Below, piece after piece: positions 36,105-46,160 of a DNA stretch of 64,000 nt. The position numbers and the translations under genes are program-made. Source of the DNA: Psychromonas marina (GTDB lineage: Bacteria > Pseudomonadota > Gammaproteobacteria > Enterobacterales > Psychromonadaceae); assembly GCF_030161115.1 (NCBI RefSeq), contig NZ_BSPQ01000005.1, positions 372,001-436,000 of the forward strand, given 5' to 3'. Within the stretch, counting starts at the first letter, position 1. The number at the start of each line of letters is the position of its first letter. The notes below the pieces were generated by a model. The model was not told the origin of the DNA. It searched no databases and was given only the letters and a program-made list of their open reading frames with translations.

Positions 36105-37760
36105 ATGACTCAGGTAGACACTAGCCCAAGCAATTTTATTCGTAACATTATCGATGACGATCTTAATACGGGCAAACACCAGTCTATCCAGACGCGCTTC
36201 CCGCCAGAGCCAAACGGCTATTTACATATCGGTCATGCGAAATCTATCTGTCTAAATTTTGGTATCGCTGAAGATTACCCTAATGCCGCATGTAACTTAC
36301 GTTTTGATGATACTAACCCGCTTAAAGAAGATGTGGATTACGTACATGCTATCGAGAAAGATGTTTCTTGGTTAGGTTTTAAATGGCAGGGTGAAGTACG
36401 TTACTCATCTAATTATTTTGAGCAACTATATAGCTATGCCGTTGAGTTAATCGAAACGGGCAAAGCTTATGTTTGTGAATTAAACGCAGAGCAAACACGT
36501 GAATACCGTGGTTCGTTAACCTCTGCGGGTAAAGATAGCCCGTTCCGTGATCGTTCTGTAGAAGAGAACCTTGACCTATTTGCACGTATGCGTGCCGGTG
36601 AGTTTGCAGAAGGTTCAATGATGCTACGCGCTAAAATAGATATGGCATCGCCAAATATGAAGATGCGCGATCCCGTTATCTACCGTATCCGTTTTGCACA
36701 TCATCACCAAACGGCCGATAAATGGTGTATCTACCCAATGTATGATTTCACGCACTGTATTTCGGATGCGATTGAAGGGATCACACACAGTTTATGTACC
36801 TTAGAGTTTGAAGATCACCGTCCACTTTATGATTGGGTATTAGCTAATATCAGCATTGCTGCTAAACCGCGTCAAATTGAGTTTTCACGTCTTAACTTAC
36901 AATATACATTAACCTCAAAGCGTAAACTTGCTGCGTTAATTGAAGAAAATATTGTAACGGGTTGGGATGATCCACGTATGCCTACGATCTCTGGTATGCG
37001 TCGCCGTGGTTATCCTGCAGCCTCATTACGTGAATTTTCAAAACGTATTGGTGTGACCAAACAGGAAAATACCGTAGAGCTTGCTTCATTAGAAGCCTGT
37101 GTACGTGAAGATTTAGAGGCCAATGGCCCACGTGCAATGGCGGTATTAGATCCGATAAAAGTGATCATCACTAACTACGATGAAGCTAAAAGTGAACAAC
37201 TTGTCGCACCATGTCATCCTAAAGATGAAAGCATGGGTACACGTATCGTTCCTTTCTCGCGTGAACTCTATATTGATCGTGCTGACTTTAAAGAGGTTGG
37301 TAACAAGCAGTACAAACGTTTGAAGTTAAACAAAGAGGTGCGTTTACGTAATGCTTACGTGATTCGTGCAGATGACTTTAAAACCGATGCTGAGGGTAAT
37401 ATCACCGAGGTACATTGTACCTACGATGCGGGCACATTGGGTAAAAACCCTGAAGATGGCCGTAAAGTAAAAGGTGTTATCCATTGGGTTGATGCTAAAA
37501 CCAATAAACCTGCAGAGTTCCGTATTTATGATCGTCTATTCTTAGTTGATAACCCTGCTGCTGAAGAAAGTATTGATAGCGCACTGAATGCACAGTCATT
37601 AACAGTTCAAAAAGGCTTTGTAGAAGTAAGCTTGGCGGATGCTGTTGCTGAAAAAGCGTACCAGTTCGAACGTGAAGGTTATTTCTGTGCGGATAATACT
37701 GATTCGACGGCAGAGCACTTAGTATTTAACCGTACAGTGGCATTACGCGCTACTTTTTAA
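36105..37760 (+). CDS. glnS: Glutaminyl-tRNA synthetase
   Basis: A 551-residue class I aminoacyl-tRNA synthetase that charges tRNA-Gln. The HIGH motif ([15 protein letters not shown], about residues 34-48), the GlnRS-specific RFDDTNP, the [16 protein letters not shown] segment and the C-terminal beta-barrel anticodon domain are all visible. The KMSKS-like loop reads LTSKRK where E. coli has VMSKRK. It follows nagE, as in E. coli. A bidirectional terminator follows. Confidence 0.98.
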   Translation: MTQVDTSPSNFIRNIIDDDLNTGKHQSIQTRFPPEPNGYLHIGHAKSICLNFGIAEDYPNAACNLRFDDTNPLKEDVDYVHAIEKDVSWLGFKWQGEVRYSSNYFEQLYSYAVELIETGKAYVCELNAEQTREYRGSLTSAGKDSPFRDRSVEENLDLFARMRAGEFAEGSMMLRAKIDMASPNMKMRDPVIYRIRFAHHHQTADKWCIYPMYDFTHCISDAIEGITHSLCTLEFEDHRPLYDWVLANISIAAKPRQIEFSRLNLQYTLTSKRKLAALIEENIVTGWDDPRMPTISGMRRRGYPAASLREFSKRIGVTKQENTVELASLEACVREDLEANGPRAMAVLDPIKVIITNYDEAKSEQLVAPCHPKDESMGTRIVPFSRELYIDRADFKEVGNKQYKRLKLNKEVRLRNAYVIRADDFKTDAEGNITEVHCTYDAGTLGKNPEDGRKVKGVIHWVDAKTNKPAEFRIYDRLFLVDNPAAEESIDSALNAQSLTVQKGFVEVSLADAVAEKAYQFEREGYFCADNTDSTAEHLVFNRTVALRATF

Positions 37761-37808
37761 CTTATTTAAGTGATTAAAGTTATTTAACAAAAAATTAAAT
37801 GACTGAAT

Positions 37809-37847
37809 AAAAAAGCGACAGTTGAGTATTCAGCTGTCGCTTTTTTT
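37809..37847. terminator. Bidirectional terminator between glnS and comEA-like gene
   Basis: AAAAGCGACAG (37811-37821) pairs with CTGTCGCTTTT (37834-37844), with A-run and T-run on either side. The flanking genes converge. Confidence 0.92.
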
Positions 37848-37938
37848 GTTTGTTGTATTGATGGTGTTATTGATTTATTAAAGCGACACAATTTAGTGAA
37901 TCAGATTTTTATAGCGTAACGCTTTACATCATTAACAT

Positions 37939-38286
37939 TTATAATGAAATGAAGGGCGTTATTTTTTTAAGCGTACCTTGACCAATCCCCTTAACGTTCA
38001 TTAACTGCTTCAAATCCGTAAAATTACCTTTTGCTTCACGATAGTCAATGATGGCTTGTGCTTTTGTCTTGCCAATCCCTTTAATAGCCGCAAGTTGTTT
38101 ATTGGTTGCTTGGTTAATGTTTACTTTTTCCATCTGCTGTGTTGATTTAGTCATTGAGCTTTGTGTCGCTTTACTTTTGTCATCGACCATTGCCCCGACT
38201 TTATCATCCGCGAGAGCTGGCATCGCAAATGACACTAAGAGTAATGAAGCCAGAAGTGTTAAACGAGTGATTAATTTGTTAAACAT
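37939..38286 (-). CDS. ComEA-like helix-hairpin-helix DNA-binding protein
   Basis: 115 residues. A signal peptide (LITRLTLLASLLLVSFAMPALA) leads to a Lys/Ser/Gln-rich linker and then a ComEA-type domain with two helix-hairpin-helix motifs: KVNINQATNKQLAAIKGIGKTKAQAI and LKQLMNVKGIGQGTLKKI (about residues 53-112). Periplasmic ComEA binds incoming DNA in natural transformation; similar short proteins (E. coli YbaV) lack a proven role. The type IV pilus genes that begin 0.8 kb away support a competence link, but only as inference. AGAGGAAA is the ribosome binding site. Confidence 0.85.
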   Translation of the reverse strand: MFNKLITRLTLLASLLLVSFAMPALADDKVGAMVDDKSKATQSSMTKSTQQMEKVNINQATNKQLAAIKGIGKTKAQAIIDYREAKGNFTDLKQLMNVKGIGQGTLKKITPFISL

Positions 38287-39111
38287 GGTATTTCCTCTTT
38301 TAATTTGTGGTAAATATAATTTAGATGTTATTTTGACTTTATCAAGTGGCTGAGGTATAAAATATTAATTACGCGATTTTAAAATTTATCAAATCTGTGT
38401 GGATTCATCTTTTTTTAGTATTAAATTAAGTCGTTTTATATAAAACTTGGGCTGGTGCTTATGGAGATTTTGGGTTTGAAAGGAAATCTATTTTATCACT
38501 ATCTCTTTATCTCCTTTTTTGTGTTGTAAATACAATATTGAGTTTTTTATTTTTAAACGCTTATTGACTCGCCTATGTTTTTTGAGAGCACTTTATGGTC
38601 AATTTATAGCCCTATGATTTTAAAGGTAAATATAGATTTTATCTTTAATGCTTAAAAAAGAGAGATCTGGATCAAGTTGTTATCATCACTTTTATTATTG
38701 AGGCTATTTGCTTGATATGATAATCATAACTTATAAATTAGGTTGCATTGCTTTATTGGATATAAATTAAGTTGCGATCTTTTTTATAGTCTATAGATAA
38801 CGAGTTCTTTGTTTTGGGCTAAGCTATAAATTAATAACAGTTTAATGAGGTTGTTTACACTACCAATATTAACGGTTAAAAAATGAATCTTTCACACTTG
38901 AGTTAATGTTATTTAAAACCTTGTCGGTAAAGGTGGGCAAGAAAGGGATTGAATATTAGTTTTGATGACACTTGTTAGAAAATGCTAATGCCCGTTTTCA
39001 ATAAAGTTAACTTTTTTATTACAACAGTTGTTTATTTCCTCTCCTGCAGTTTATTTTGTAGAAGAAGATAATCATGATTTGCTGTAAATTTTAAATTAAG
39101 GAAAATTAAAA
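38287..39111. other. 825-base AT-rich region upstream of pilA
   Basis: No gene is supported. It probably carries the pilA promoter and the comEA-like promoter. I see three TATAAATTA strings (38732, 38761, 38825), two of them continuing as (A/G)GTTGC. I found no sigma-54 GG-N10-GC element and no CRP-S-like site by eye. A 22-codon frame at 38461 lacks support. Confidence 0.6.
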
Positions 39112-39546
39112 ATGAAAAAAGTACAAAGTGGTTTTACATTAATCGAACTATTAATCGTTATCGCGATTATCGGTATTCTAGCAGCGGTAGCGTTGCCTGC
39201 TTATCAGAGTTATACACAAAGAGCTAAATTTTCAGAAGTGATCTTAGCTACTGGCCCAGTTAAGACAGCTGTTGAAATCTGCGCTCAAGTAGATGGAACG
39301 GTTGATGGTTGTCAAGGCGCATCTGCAGCACAAATTACTTCAGGAAATGGCACCGGCTTTGTTGATACTGTTCTATATGGAGACGGTTCTACTGATATTG
39401 TAACAATTACAGCTAAAGCTTCTGGCGGCGCGGGAACAGATACTTACATCTTATTAGGAACGATGAATTCAACATCTAAACAAGTTCTTTGGGAAATAAA
39501 TCCTTCTTCTAATGAAGGGAGCTGTGTAGCTGGTGGTTCTTGTTAA
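39112..39546 (+). CDS. pilA: Type IV major pilin
   Basis: A 144-residue type IVa prepilin. A seven-residue leader (MKKVQSG) precedes [35 protein letters not shown], with Glu5 and the long N-terminal helix. The globular part has Cys pairs at about [11 protein letters not shown] and near the C-terminus (GSCVAGGSC), the latter giving the disulphide loop. It heads pilA-pilB-pilC with a strong AAGGAAAA ribosome binding site. No pilD (the prepilin peptidase gene) follows within the window. Confidence 0.96.
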   Translation: MKKVQSGFTLIELLIVIAIIGILAAVALPAYQSYTQRAKFSEVILATGPVKTAVEICAQVDGTVDGCQGASAAQITSGNGTGFVDTVLYGDGSTDIVTITAKASGGAGTDTYILLGTMNSTSKQVLWEINPSSNEGSCVAGGSC

Positions 39547-39552
39547 TTAATC

Positions 39553-41244
39553 ATGACAACTCATAATATTAGTGGTCTTGCTTCTAGCTTGGCCACTCGT
39601 GGTTTACTCCCTTTCGATAAACTTCAACAAATCACTACCTCTGCCGCTAATGAGAAAAAATCATTGGTGAGCTATTTGGTGGAAAACAACTTTATCTCTA
39701 GTCTTGAGCTAGCGCAGTTCTGCGAAGCTGAATATGGTATTCCTCTATTAGACTCTGATACCCTTGAATTGGATAGTATCCCTGATAAGTTTATTAATCA
39801 GAAACTCATAGAGAAACATCATGCCCTGCCGGTGTATGTGCAATCTAAAACCCTCTATATCGCGATGTCTGATCCGACTAACGTTGGCGCCCTTGAAGAT
39901 TTTGGTTTTAGCTTCTCTATGCATACCGAAGCACTATTAGTTGAGGAAGTATTCCTCAAAGAAGCAATCGACACCTTACTTGAGAATGATGAAGACTCGC
40001 TTGATGATATGGACATGGGTGACATCGACGATATTGAAGTTGATGATTCAGATTCCCGCTTAGATGAAGCACAAGGTGTTGATGATGACGCCCCGATCGT
40101 TAAATATATTAATGGTATTTTAATTGATGCGGTGCGCAAAGGTGCCTCAGATCTCCATTTTGAACCCTATGAAAAAAAATACCGTATCCGTTTTCGTATT
40201 GACGGTATTTTAAAAGAGATAGCTACCCCTCCGGTTAATCTTGCTAATCGTTTCTCTGCACGCTTAAAAGTGATGTCAAAGTTAGATATTGCTGAACGTC
40301 GTTTACCACAAGATGGTCGTATTAAGTTAAAAATATCCAGTAAACGTAGCATCGACCTACGTGTAAGTACCTTGCCCACTATGTGGGGCGAAAAAATTGT
40401 AATGCGTATTTTGGATTCATCGGCTGCGGCTCTTGATATTGATAAACTGGGTTACAGCGATGAACAGAAAGCGAAATACCTAGCGGCGCTTGATAAACCG
40501 CAAGGCATGATCTTGATTACCGGACCAACGGGTAGTGGTAAAACCGTTTCGCTGTATACCGGACTTAATATTCTGAATACCGTCGAACGTAATATTTCAA
40601 CGGCGGAAGATCCGGTGGAGATTAATTTGGCAGGTATTAACCAAGTACAAATTAATATCAAAGCGGGATTAACCTTTGCCTCTGCGCTGCGTTCTTTTCT
40701 ACGTCAAGATCCCGATATTGTGATGGTGGGTGAAATTCGTGATTTAGAAACCGCTGAAATAGGTATTAAAGCGGCGCAAACGGGTCACTTAGTATTATCA
40801 ACACTGCATACCAACTCTGCCTCTGAAACATTAACGCGTTTATTAAATATGGGCGTCCCCGCCTTTAATATCGCCTCCTCGGTGTCGTTAATAATTGCTC
40901 AGCGTTTAGCACGTCGTTTGTGTCCTGAGTGTAAGGAAGTAGATAGCTATACGGACTTAGAACTGAAAACCATTGGTTTTAATGCGGGAGATATACAAAA
41001 GGGTATTACTCTTTATAAACCGGTTGGTTGCAGCAAATGTAGCGATGGTTATAAAGGTCGTGTGGGTATTTATGAAGTGATGATGATGAGTGATAATATC
41101 GGACATATTATTCTAAACGAAGGTAATGCGATGCAAATAGCGCAAGTCGCTGAAGCTGAAGGCATGTATACCTTACGTCAATCCGCATTACATCAAGCTA
41201 TTGCAGGTATCACCAGTCTCAAAGAAGTAACACGTGTTACTTAG
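39553..41244 (+). CDS. pilB: Type IV pilus extension ATPase
   Basis: A 563-residue GspE/PilB ATPase that drives pilin polymerisation. An N-terminal MshE-N-like domain (about 1-150) is followed by the ATPase core. Visible are Walker [14 protein letters not shown] (about residue 323-335), the Asp box ISTAEDPVE, Walker [13 protein letters not shown], and the His box [14 protein letters not shown]. The zinc tetracysteine motif is LCPECKE ... CSKCSDG. It starts 6 bases after the pilA stop with no clear ribosome binding site, so coupling to pilA is likely. Confidence 0.96.
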   Translation: MTTHNISGLASSLATRGLLPFDKLQQITTSAANEKKSLVSYLVENNFISSLELAQFCEAEYGIPLLDSDTLELDSIPDKFINQKLIEKHHALPVYVQSKTLYIAMSDPTNVGALEDFGFSFSMHTEALLVEEVFLKEAIDTLLENDEDSLDDMDMGDIDDIEVDDSDSRLDEAQGVDDDAPIVKYINGILIDAVRKGASDLHFEPYEKKYRIRFRIDGILKEIATPPVNLANRFSARLKVMSKLDIAERRLPQDGRIKLKISSKRSIDLRVSTLPTMWGEKIVMRILDSSAAALDIDKLGYSDEQKAKYLAALDKPQGMILITGPTGSGKTVSLYTGLNILNTVERNISTAEDPVEINLAGINQVQINIKAGLTFASALRSFLRQDPDIVMVGEIRDLETAEIGIKAAQTGHLVLSTLHTNSASETLTRLLNMGVPAFNIASSVSLIIAQRLARRLCPECKEVDSYTDLELKTIGFNAGDIQKGITLYKPVGCSKCSDGYKGRVGIYEVMMMSDNIGHIILNEGNAMQIAQVAEAEGMYTLRQSALHQAIAGITSLKEVTRVT

Positions 41245-41349
41245 TGCTCAGCTATAATCTGTTTTGACTACAGCCCTAGGACGGGGCTATATTTTTACGG
41301 ATAGCTCGGCACTTATCACTTATTACCCCTATTAACGAAAGGAAACAAC

Positions 41350-42582
41350 ATGGCTGCCAATAAGAAAGTAAAAGCTACAGTCATTCACACATTTAAATGG
41401 AATGGGATTAACAGAAAAGGCGGTAAGGTTTCTGGTGAATTGCAGGGAGAGTCTGCTGCAGAGGTGAAAGCTGAACTGCGTAAGCAGGGTGTTAATGTCA
41501 CTAAAACCACAAAGAAAGCAAAATCGCTATTTTCCTTCGGTGACAAAATTAAACCAATGGATATTGCGATTATATCCCGCCAAATAGCGACGATGTTGAG
41601 CGCAGGTGTGCCGTTAGTACAAAGCTTGCAATTGATAGCCAAGAGTAATGAAAAAGCGCCATTGCGTGAGTTAATGAGCTCTATCGCTAATGAAGTGGCT
41701 TCTGGCACGCCGCTTTCTCAAACCCTACGTGGTCACCCAAAATATTTTGATGCGTTATACTGTGATTTAGTGGATGCCGGTGAACAATCGGGCGCACTGG
41801 AAACGATTTATGATCGTATCTCTATCTATAAAGAGAAATCAGAAGCGCTCAAATCAAAAATTAAAAAAGCGATGTTCTATCCCGCAGCGGTATTAGCGGT
41901 GGCAGGCGTGGTAACTATGTTATTACTTCTGTTTGTTATTCCCCAGTTTCAAGACATCTTTGAAGGTTTTGGTGCCGAGCTACCTGCGTTTACACTGTTT
42001 GTTTTAGGTATTTCAGATCTGGTGCAAGCTTATTGGTACATCATCCTCGGTGCTACAATGTTAGCGTGGTTTCTATTCAAGAAAGCGCATCTTAAATCTC
42101 AGAAAGTACGTGATAATACCGATAAATTTGTCCTTAAAATTCCGGTTATTAGTACTATTTTAGATAAAGCCGCGGTGGCACGCTTTGCGCGTACCTTATC
42201 AACCACCTTTGCTGCTGGTATTCCATTAGTTGATGCGCTTATTTCGGCGGCGGGTGCTTCTGGTAACTATGTTTACCGCAGTGCGATAAACAGCGTTCGC
42301 TCTGAAGTGATGGCGGGTATGCAGATGAATGTTGCAATGAAAACAACCGGTACGTTTCCAGATATGGTTTCACAGATGGTGATGATAGGTGAAGAGTCGG
42401 GGGATTTGGATGGCATGTTGAGTAAAGTTGCTGATATCTATGAGCAACAGGTTGATGATGCTGTTGATGCCTTAACAAGCTTATTAGAGCCGATGATTAT
42501 GGTGGTATTAGGTGTGGTGGTTGGTGGTTTGATCGTCGCGATGTATCTACCTATCTTCCAATTGGGTAGTGTTATTGGTTAA
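41350..42582 (+). CDS. pilC: Type IV pilus inner-membrane platform protein
   Basis: A 410-residue PilC/GspF protein. It has two homologous cytoplasmic domains, each followed by membrane helices (about residues 180-205 MLLLLFVIPQF, 230-245, and near the C-terminus MIMVVLGVVVGGLIVAMYLPIFQL). The T2SS/T4P signature DAGEQSGALETIYDRIS is present, with its repeat GEESGDLDGMLSKVADIYE. It couples PilB to pilin polymerisation. AAAGGAAACAAC is the ribosome binding site. A weak hairpin lies between pilB and pilC (about 41272-41288). Confidence 0.95.
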   Translation: MAANKKVKATVIHTFKWNGINRKGGKVSGELQGESAAEVKAELRKQGVNVTKTTKKAKSLFSFGDKIKPMDIAIISRQIATMLSAGVPLVQSLQLIAKSNEKAPLRELMSSIANEVASGTPLSQTLRGHPKYFDALYCDLVDAGEQSGALETIYDRISIYKEKSEALKSKIKKAMFYPAAVLAVAGVVTMLLLLFVIPQFQDIFEGFGAELPAFTLFVLGISDLVQAYWYIILGATMLAWFLFKKAHLKSQKVRDNTDKFVLKIPVISTILDKAAVARFARTLSTTFAAGIPLVDALISAAGASGNYVYRSAINSVRSEVMAGMQMNVAMKTTGTFPDMVSQMVMIGEESGDLDGMLSKVADIYEQQVDDAVDALTSLLEPMIMVVLGVVVGGLIVAMYLPIFQLGSVIG

Positions 42583-42588
42583 TTTATT

Positions 42589-42636
42589 AGCTGTCAGTTT
42601 TTAGCTGTCAGCTGATTTTCGCTGATAGCCGACAGC
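42589..42636. repeat. AGCTGTCAG repeat and hairpin after pilC
   Basis: AGCTGTCAG occurs at 42589 and 42603, then GCTGTC (42604-42609) pairs with GACAGC (42631-42636) around an inner CAGC/GCTG dyad. No T-run follows, so this is a repeat rather than a clear terminator. It resembles the AGCTAAC family in sequence and in its position after a stop codon. Confidence 0.7.
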
Positions 42637-42657
42637 TTAAAGCTGAGGCTTCAATTT

Positions 42658-42867
42658 CTAATAGTGCGGCGGACGCATATCCACTTGATCTATTCCGCCA
42701 TTATCTGGCTCTGCCTCTTTTAATTTTTCCACTAAATAAGCAACTTGTTCGGTAAGAATTTGTAATTTACGTTGCTGCTCAAAAACCTCATCGTTTAAGG
42801 TTTCTATGTTGTCATCCTGAAATGCAACTTTCATCTCTAGCTGTTCAATACGGCTTTCTGTACTCAT
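42658..42867 (-). CDS. slyX: SlyX homologue
   Basis: A 69-residue coiled-coil protein with the SlyX heptad pattern (IEQLEMKVAFQDDNIETLNDEV) and the typical MRPPHY end. Function is unknown; in E. coli slyX lies beside slyD and fkpA. It starts seven bases past the stop of the WD40-like lipoprotein gene, which suggests a shared transcript. Confidence 0.9.
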   Translation of the reverse strand: MSTESRIEQLEMKVAFQDDNIETLNDEVFEQQRKLQILTEQVAYLVEKLKEAEPDNGGIDQVDMRPPHY

Positions 42868-42874
42868 TTATTAC

Positions 42875-43873
42875 CTACTTTTTAATCGGCCAGATTTCAA
42901 GAAATCCAGCGGAGCTTTCTGAGGCGATTTTATCGCCATCCCATAATGTTGCCGAGTATACTACAGCTGTTTTCGGACGTGTTGCTTTTCTTGGTGTTAC
43001 TGTCCATTCCTGTACACTTAATCCACTGTCGACATCCCACAAGTTCAATATTTTACTGCCATTACCCGTGAGTAACTGCTTGCCCTCGTTAATAAAACGT
43101 ACCGAAGAAAAAATGGATTGGCGTGCGCTATAAATTAACGTACTTTGCAGTTCACCTGTTTTTATATCCCATATTTGTGATGATTTTTGATTATCAGCGA
43201 CAAAAGCATAACGTCCCTGATCTTCTAGTTTGACCATTGAAACACGATGTTTAAAATTAAATTGTTGAATAATTTGTGCGGTTTCTGTGTTCCACAAAAA
43301 GGCGCGATGGTCATTACCACCGGAGAGTGCATAAAGGCCATTAGCTGAAAGATCGACACTATTTACTTTCTCGCTATGGATCGGCATTTCTAATCGACGC
43401 CCGGTTTGCAAATCAATATGAACTACTTTGCCATTTACTTGTCCATACAACACATATCGTCCATTTGCAGATAATCTAATGTCGCGAATAGGAGAATCAT
43501 TAACTTGATAAAACCCAATTGATTTTCCGGTTTTGATATCCCAGATTGCAAATTCACTACGGCTTGCTGATAGTGCATAGTTATTATTAGCTGAAATACG
43601 CACAATATAGACATCGTTACTTTCAGCGTTACGATGTTGCCATTGATAGCGTAATTTATGCTGGCGGTTATCCCAAAGGCTTAAGCCATGATGGATAGAT
43701 GAGATAATGGAGTAATCCCCATTTTGAGAAATTTCAGCTGCAAATGCGCCTTCGATAGCGTGTTCGTATTGATTTAGTGGCGCATCAGATTGGGAACAAG
43801 AAAGGATAAAAGTGAGGCAAGGTAGTATAAAAAGCAATTTAAATGGCTGTCTCACTAACATTTTTAATAACAT
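42875..43873 (-). CDS. WD40-like beta-propeller lipoprotein
   Basis: A 332-residue exported lipoprotein. A signal peptide ends in a lipobox ILSC (Cys about residue 26). The rest shows repeated propeller blades with 'LWD/IWDIKTG' ends (SLWDNRQHKL, AIWDIKTGKS, FLWNTETAQ, QIWDIKTGEL, NLWDVDSGL), at least six blades. It is probably anchored to the inner or outer membrane as a protein-binding scaffold; the partner is unknown. It is adjacent to slyX and divergent from fkpA, another envelope folding factor. Confidence 0.88.
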   Translation of the reverse strand: MLLKMLVRQPFKLLFILPCLTFILSCSQSDAPLNQYEHAIEGAFAAEISQNGDYSIISSIHHGLSLWDNRQHKLRYQWQHRNAESNDVYIVRISANNNYALSASRSEFAIWDIKTGKSIGFYQVNDSPIRDIRLSANGRYVLYGQVNGKVVHIDLQTGRRLEMPIHSEKVNSVDLSANGLYALSGGNDHRAFLWNTETAQIIQQFNFKHRVSMVKLEDQGRYAFVADNQKSSQIWDIKTGELQSTLIYSARQSIFSSVRFINEGKQLLTGNGSKILNLWDVDSGLSVQEWTVTPRKATRPKTAVVYSATLWDGDKIASESSAGFLEIWPIKK

Positions 43874-43997
43874 TCGCGAATTAACTTTTGGTTATAATAA
43901 ACAATTAAGGTTAGTATAAGCGTAACATTTTTGATAGTTGCTTATCCAATAAGTGACTATCTATTAACAAGTTTTTATATAAATATTTGGAGTAACA

Positions 43998-44744
43998 ATG
44001 AAAAATGTATTTAAGGTTTCTTTATTAGCAGCAACTGTTGCACTTACTGTCGGTTGTAACGAAGTAAAAAAAGAGGAAGCGACTACTGTTTCTTTTGAAA
44101 ATACTCAAGATAAAGCGGCTTACGCAATTGGCGCATCATTTGCTAGCTACGTAAATACAACACTTGAAAAGCAAGCTGAATTTGGAATGAGCTTAGATAA
44201 AGAGATCATTCTTAAAGGTATTACTGATAAGTTACGTGACCAATCTCAAATGACTGAAGAAGAGATGGTTGAGACATTAAAAGCGTACGATCTTGAAGTG
44301 AAAGCTGCTGCCGAGCAAAAACAGATTGAAATGGCTGAAAAATCAGCTGAAGAAGCTAAAACATTCTTAGCCGAAAATGCAAAAGTAGAAGGTGTAACGG
44401 TGACTGAATCTGGTCTTCAGTACTCAGTTATTACTGCAGCAGAAGGTCCTAAACCATCTGCTGAAGATACTGTTTCAGTTCATTATGTTGGTACATTAGT
44501 AGACGGTACTGAGTTTGATAGCTCAGTAAAACGTGGTCAACCTGCTAAATTCCCACTTAACCGTGTTATTCCTGGTTGGACTGAAGGTGTTCAACTAATG
44601 AGTGTTGGCGAAAAATACAAATTCGTTATCCCTGCTGATTTAGCATACGGCGAGCAAGGTGCAGGTTCTATTCCTCCAGGTTCTACACTTATTTTTGAAG
44701 TGGAATTACTAGAAATTGAACCAGTTGCAGCCGCTGCTGAGTAA
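43998..44744 (+). CDS. fkpA: FKBP-type peptidyl-prolyl isomerase, FkpA-like lipoprotein
   Basis: A 248-residue periplasmic folding catalyst. The N-terminal signal has a lipobox (LTVGC), unlike soluble E. coli FkpA, so this version may be membrane-anchored. The helical dimerisation domain (about 35-125, AAYAIGASFASYV) precedes the FKBP domain with VHYVGTLVDGTEFDSS, VIPGWTEGVQLM and IPPGSTLIFEVELL. It assists envelope protein folding. GGAG precedes the start, and an intrinsic terminator follows at 44793-44818. Confidence 0.93.
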   Translation: MKNVFKVSLLAATVALTVGCNEVKKEEATTVSFENTQDKAAYAIGASFASYVNTTLEKQAEFGMSLDKEIILKGITDKLRDQSQMTEEEMVETLKAYDLEVKAAAEQKQIEMAEKSAEEAKTFLAENAKVEGVTVTESGLQYSVITAAEGPKPSAEDTVSVHYVGTLVDGTEFDSSVKRGQPAKFPLNRVIPGWTEGVQLMSVGEKYKFVIPADLAYGEQGAGSIPPGSTLIFEVELLEIEPVAAAAE

Positions 44745-44792
44745 TATCACCACTTAAAGGTAAGCTCTTTTGCTTTCCCTTTCTGTCAAAAG

Positions 44793-44818
44793 AGATCGCC
44801 TAGTGCGATCTTTTTTTT
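44793..44818 (+). terminator. Terminator after fkpA
   Basis: AGATCGC (44793-44799) pairs with GCGATCT (44805-44811), then eight T residues. Confidence 0.92.
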
Positions 44819-44872
44819 GCCCTTTTTTTTGTCTGCTGTATCCTTGTTGCCTTATAAATCGAGGTAACAAAT

Positions 44873-46075
44873 ATGTGGGATGTAATAATCATTGGTGCTG
44901 GTGCATCTGGGCTAATGTGCGCAATTGAAGCGGGTAAACGTGGTCGTAAGGTATTAGTGGTAGATCATGCTAAACGAGCAGGTCAGAAAATCATAATGAG
45001 TGGAGGTGGGCGCTGTAACTTCACCAACTTATACGTTGAACCTGCTAATTTTCTTTGTGATAACCCCCACTTTGTAAAATCTGCACTCAGCCGTTATACC
45101 CAATGGGATTTTATTGCCATGGTTGATAAACATAATATCAGCTGGCATGAGCGCGACCATGGGCAACTATTTTGTGATGACAGTGCGAAGCAAATTATAG
45201 GCATGTTACTCGATGAAGCGAAAAGTGCAGGCGTAACCGTGCAATTACAGTGTGAGATCTTCTCCCAACAACAAATTGCTGATAACCACTTTAGTGTACA
45301 AACTAAAATGGGCAATTATGAGACAAAATCCCTAGTTGTCGCTACAGGTGGTTTATCGCTGCCTAAAATGGGTGCAACACCATTGGCTTATAAGATTGCA
45401 GATCATTATCAATTACCTGTTAAAGCAACTCGTGCTGGCTTAGTACCTTTCACATTACATCAAGCACAAAAAGAAAAGTTTGCTGATCTTTCTGGTATTA
45501 GTTTTCCTGCGACAGCAAGTTGTGAAATTAAAGTTGGTAAGAAAACCAAACAGATTAGCTTTAACGAAGCATTATTGTTTACCCATCGAGGTTTAAGTGG
45601 TCCTGTTATTTTACAAATCTCAAATTATTGGCAGGCGGGTGAAGCATTAACGTTGGATCTTCTTCCTAAGTTAGATCTTTTACAGGAACTGTTAATCACA
45701 CAAAAAAATCGCCCTGAGTTAGGGTTAAAAACACTATTAAGTCACCAACTGCCTAAACGTGTGGTTGAGTGCTTATTAGAGAGCGCCGAAATAATCAGCG
45801 TGCCACTCAAGCAATACAATGAAAAGCAACTGCAGCAAGTTGCAGATCTTTTCCATCGCTGGTCTCCTGCTATTAATGGCACTGAAGGTTACCGCACCGC
45901 GGAAGTGACCTTGGGCGGTATCGATACCGATGTGATCTCTTCACAAACAATGCAGTGTAAATCTGTTGCTGGTTTATACTTTGTCGGTGAAGCATTAGAC
46001 GTAACTGGTTGGTTAGGCGGGTTTAATTTCGCATGGGCGTGGTCAAGCGGCTGGGCTGCAGGACAGGTTGCTTAA
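44873..46075 (+). CDS. yhiN: NAD(P)/FAD-dependent oxidoreductase, YhiN/HI0933 family
   Basis: A 400-residue flavoprotein of the YhiN (BaiN-like) family. The N-terminal Rossmann motif is DVIIIGAGASGLMCAIEAGKRG, followed by the family signature KIIMSGGGRCNFTN, VVATGGLSLPKMGATP and a C-terminal GLYFVGEALDVTGWLGGFN. The substrate is not established for this family. GAGGTAAC is the ribosome binding site. It converges on the MATE gene, sharing a long terminator stem. Confidence 0.92.
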   Translation: MWDVIIIGAGASGLMCAIEAGKRGRKVLVVDHAKRAGQKIIMSGGGRCNFTNLYVEPANFLCDNPHFVKSALSRYTQWDFIAMVDKHNISWHERDHGQLFCDDSAKQIIGMLLDEAKSAGVTVQLQCEIFSQQQIADNHFSVQTKMGNYETKSLVVATGGLSLPKMGATPLAYKIADHYQLPVKATRAGLVPFTLHQAQKEKFADLSGISFPATASCEIKVGKKTKQISFNEALLFTHRGLSGPVILQISNYWQAGEALTLDLLPKLDLLQELLITQKNRPELGLKTLLSHQLPKRVVECLLESAEIISVPLKQYNEKQLQQVADLFHRWSPAINGTEGYRTAEVTLGGIDTDVISSQTMQCKSVAGLYFVGEALDVTGWLGGFNFAWAWSSGWAAGQVA

Positions 46076-46089
46076 TCGTATTTGCATCA

Positions 46090-46135
46090 AATAAACACAA
46101 TCTATCCTATTTAAAGGGAATAGATTGTGTTTATT
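46090..46135. terminator. Bidirectional terminator between yhiN and MATE gene
   Basis: A perfect 15-bp stem (46090-46104 with 46121-46135) ending in AAACACAATCTA-type pairing, between convergent genes. Confidence 0.9.
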
Positions 46136-46160
46136 ATTTAGTTTCTTCTATTGCTTAAGT

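Noticed and set aside
37939-38286. Definite competence gene call (comEA)
   Set aside because: Short ComEA-like proteins without proven uptake function exist, so I kept it as ComEA-like without a gene symbol.
38287-39111. Sigma-54 promoter for pilA
   Set aside because: No GG-N10-GC element with correct spacing was found.
41225-41242. Perfect 18-base palindrome (AAGTAACACGTGTTACTT) at the end of pilB
   Set aside because: It lies in coding sequence across the last codons; probably chance or a minor 3' structure, so I did not list it as a site.
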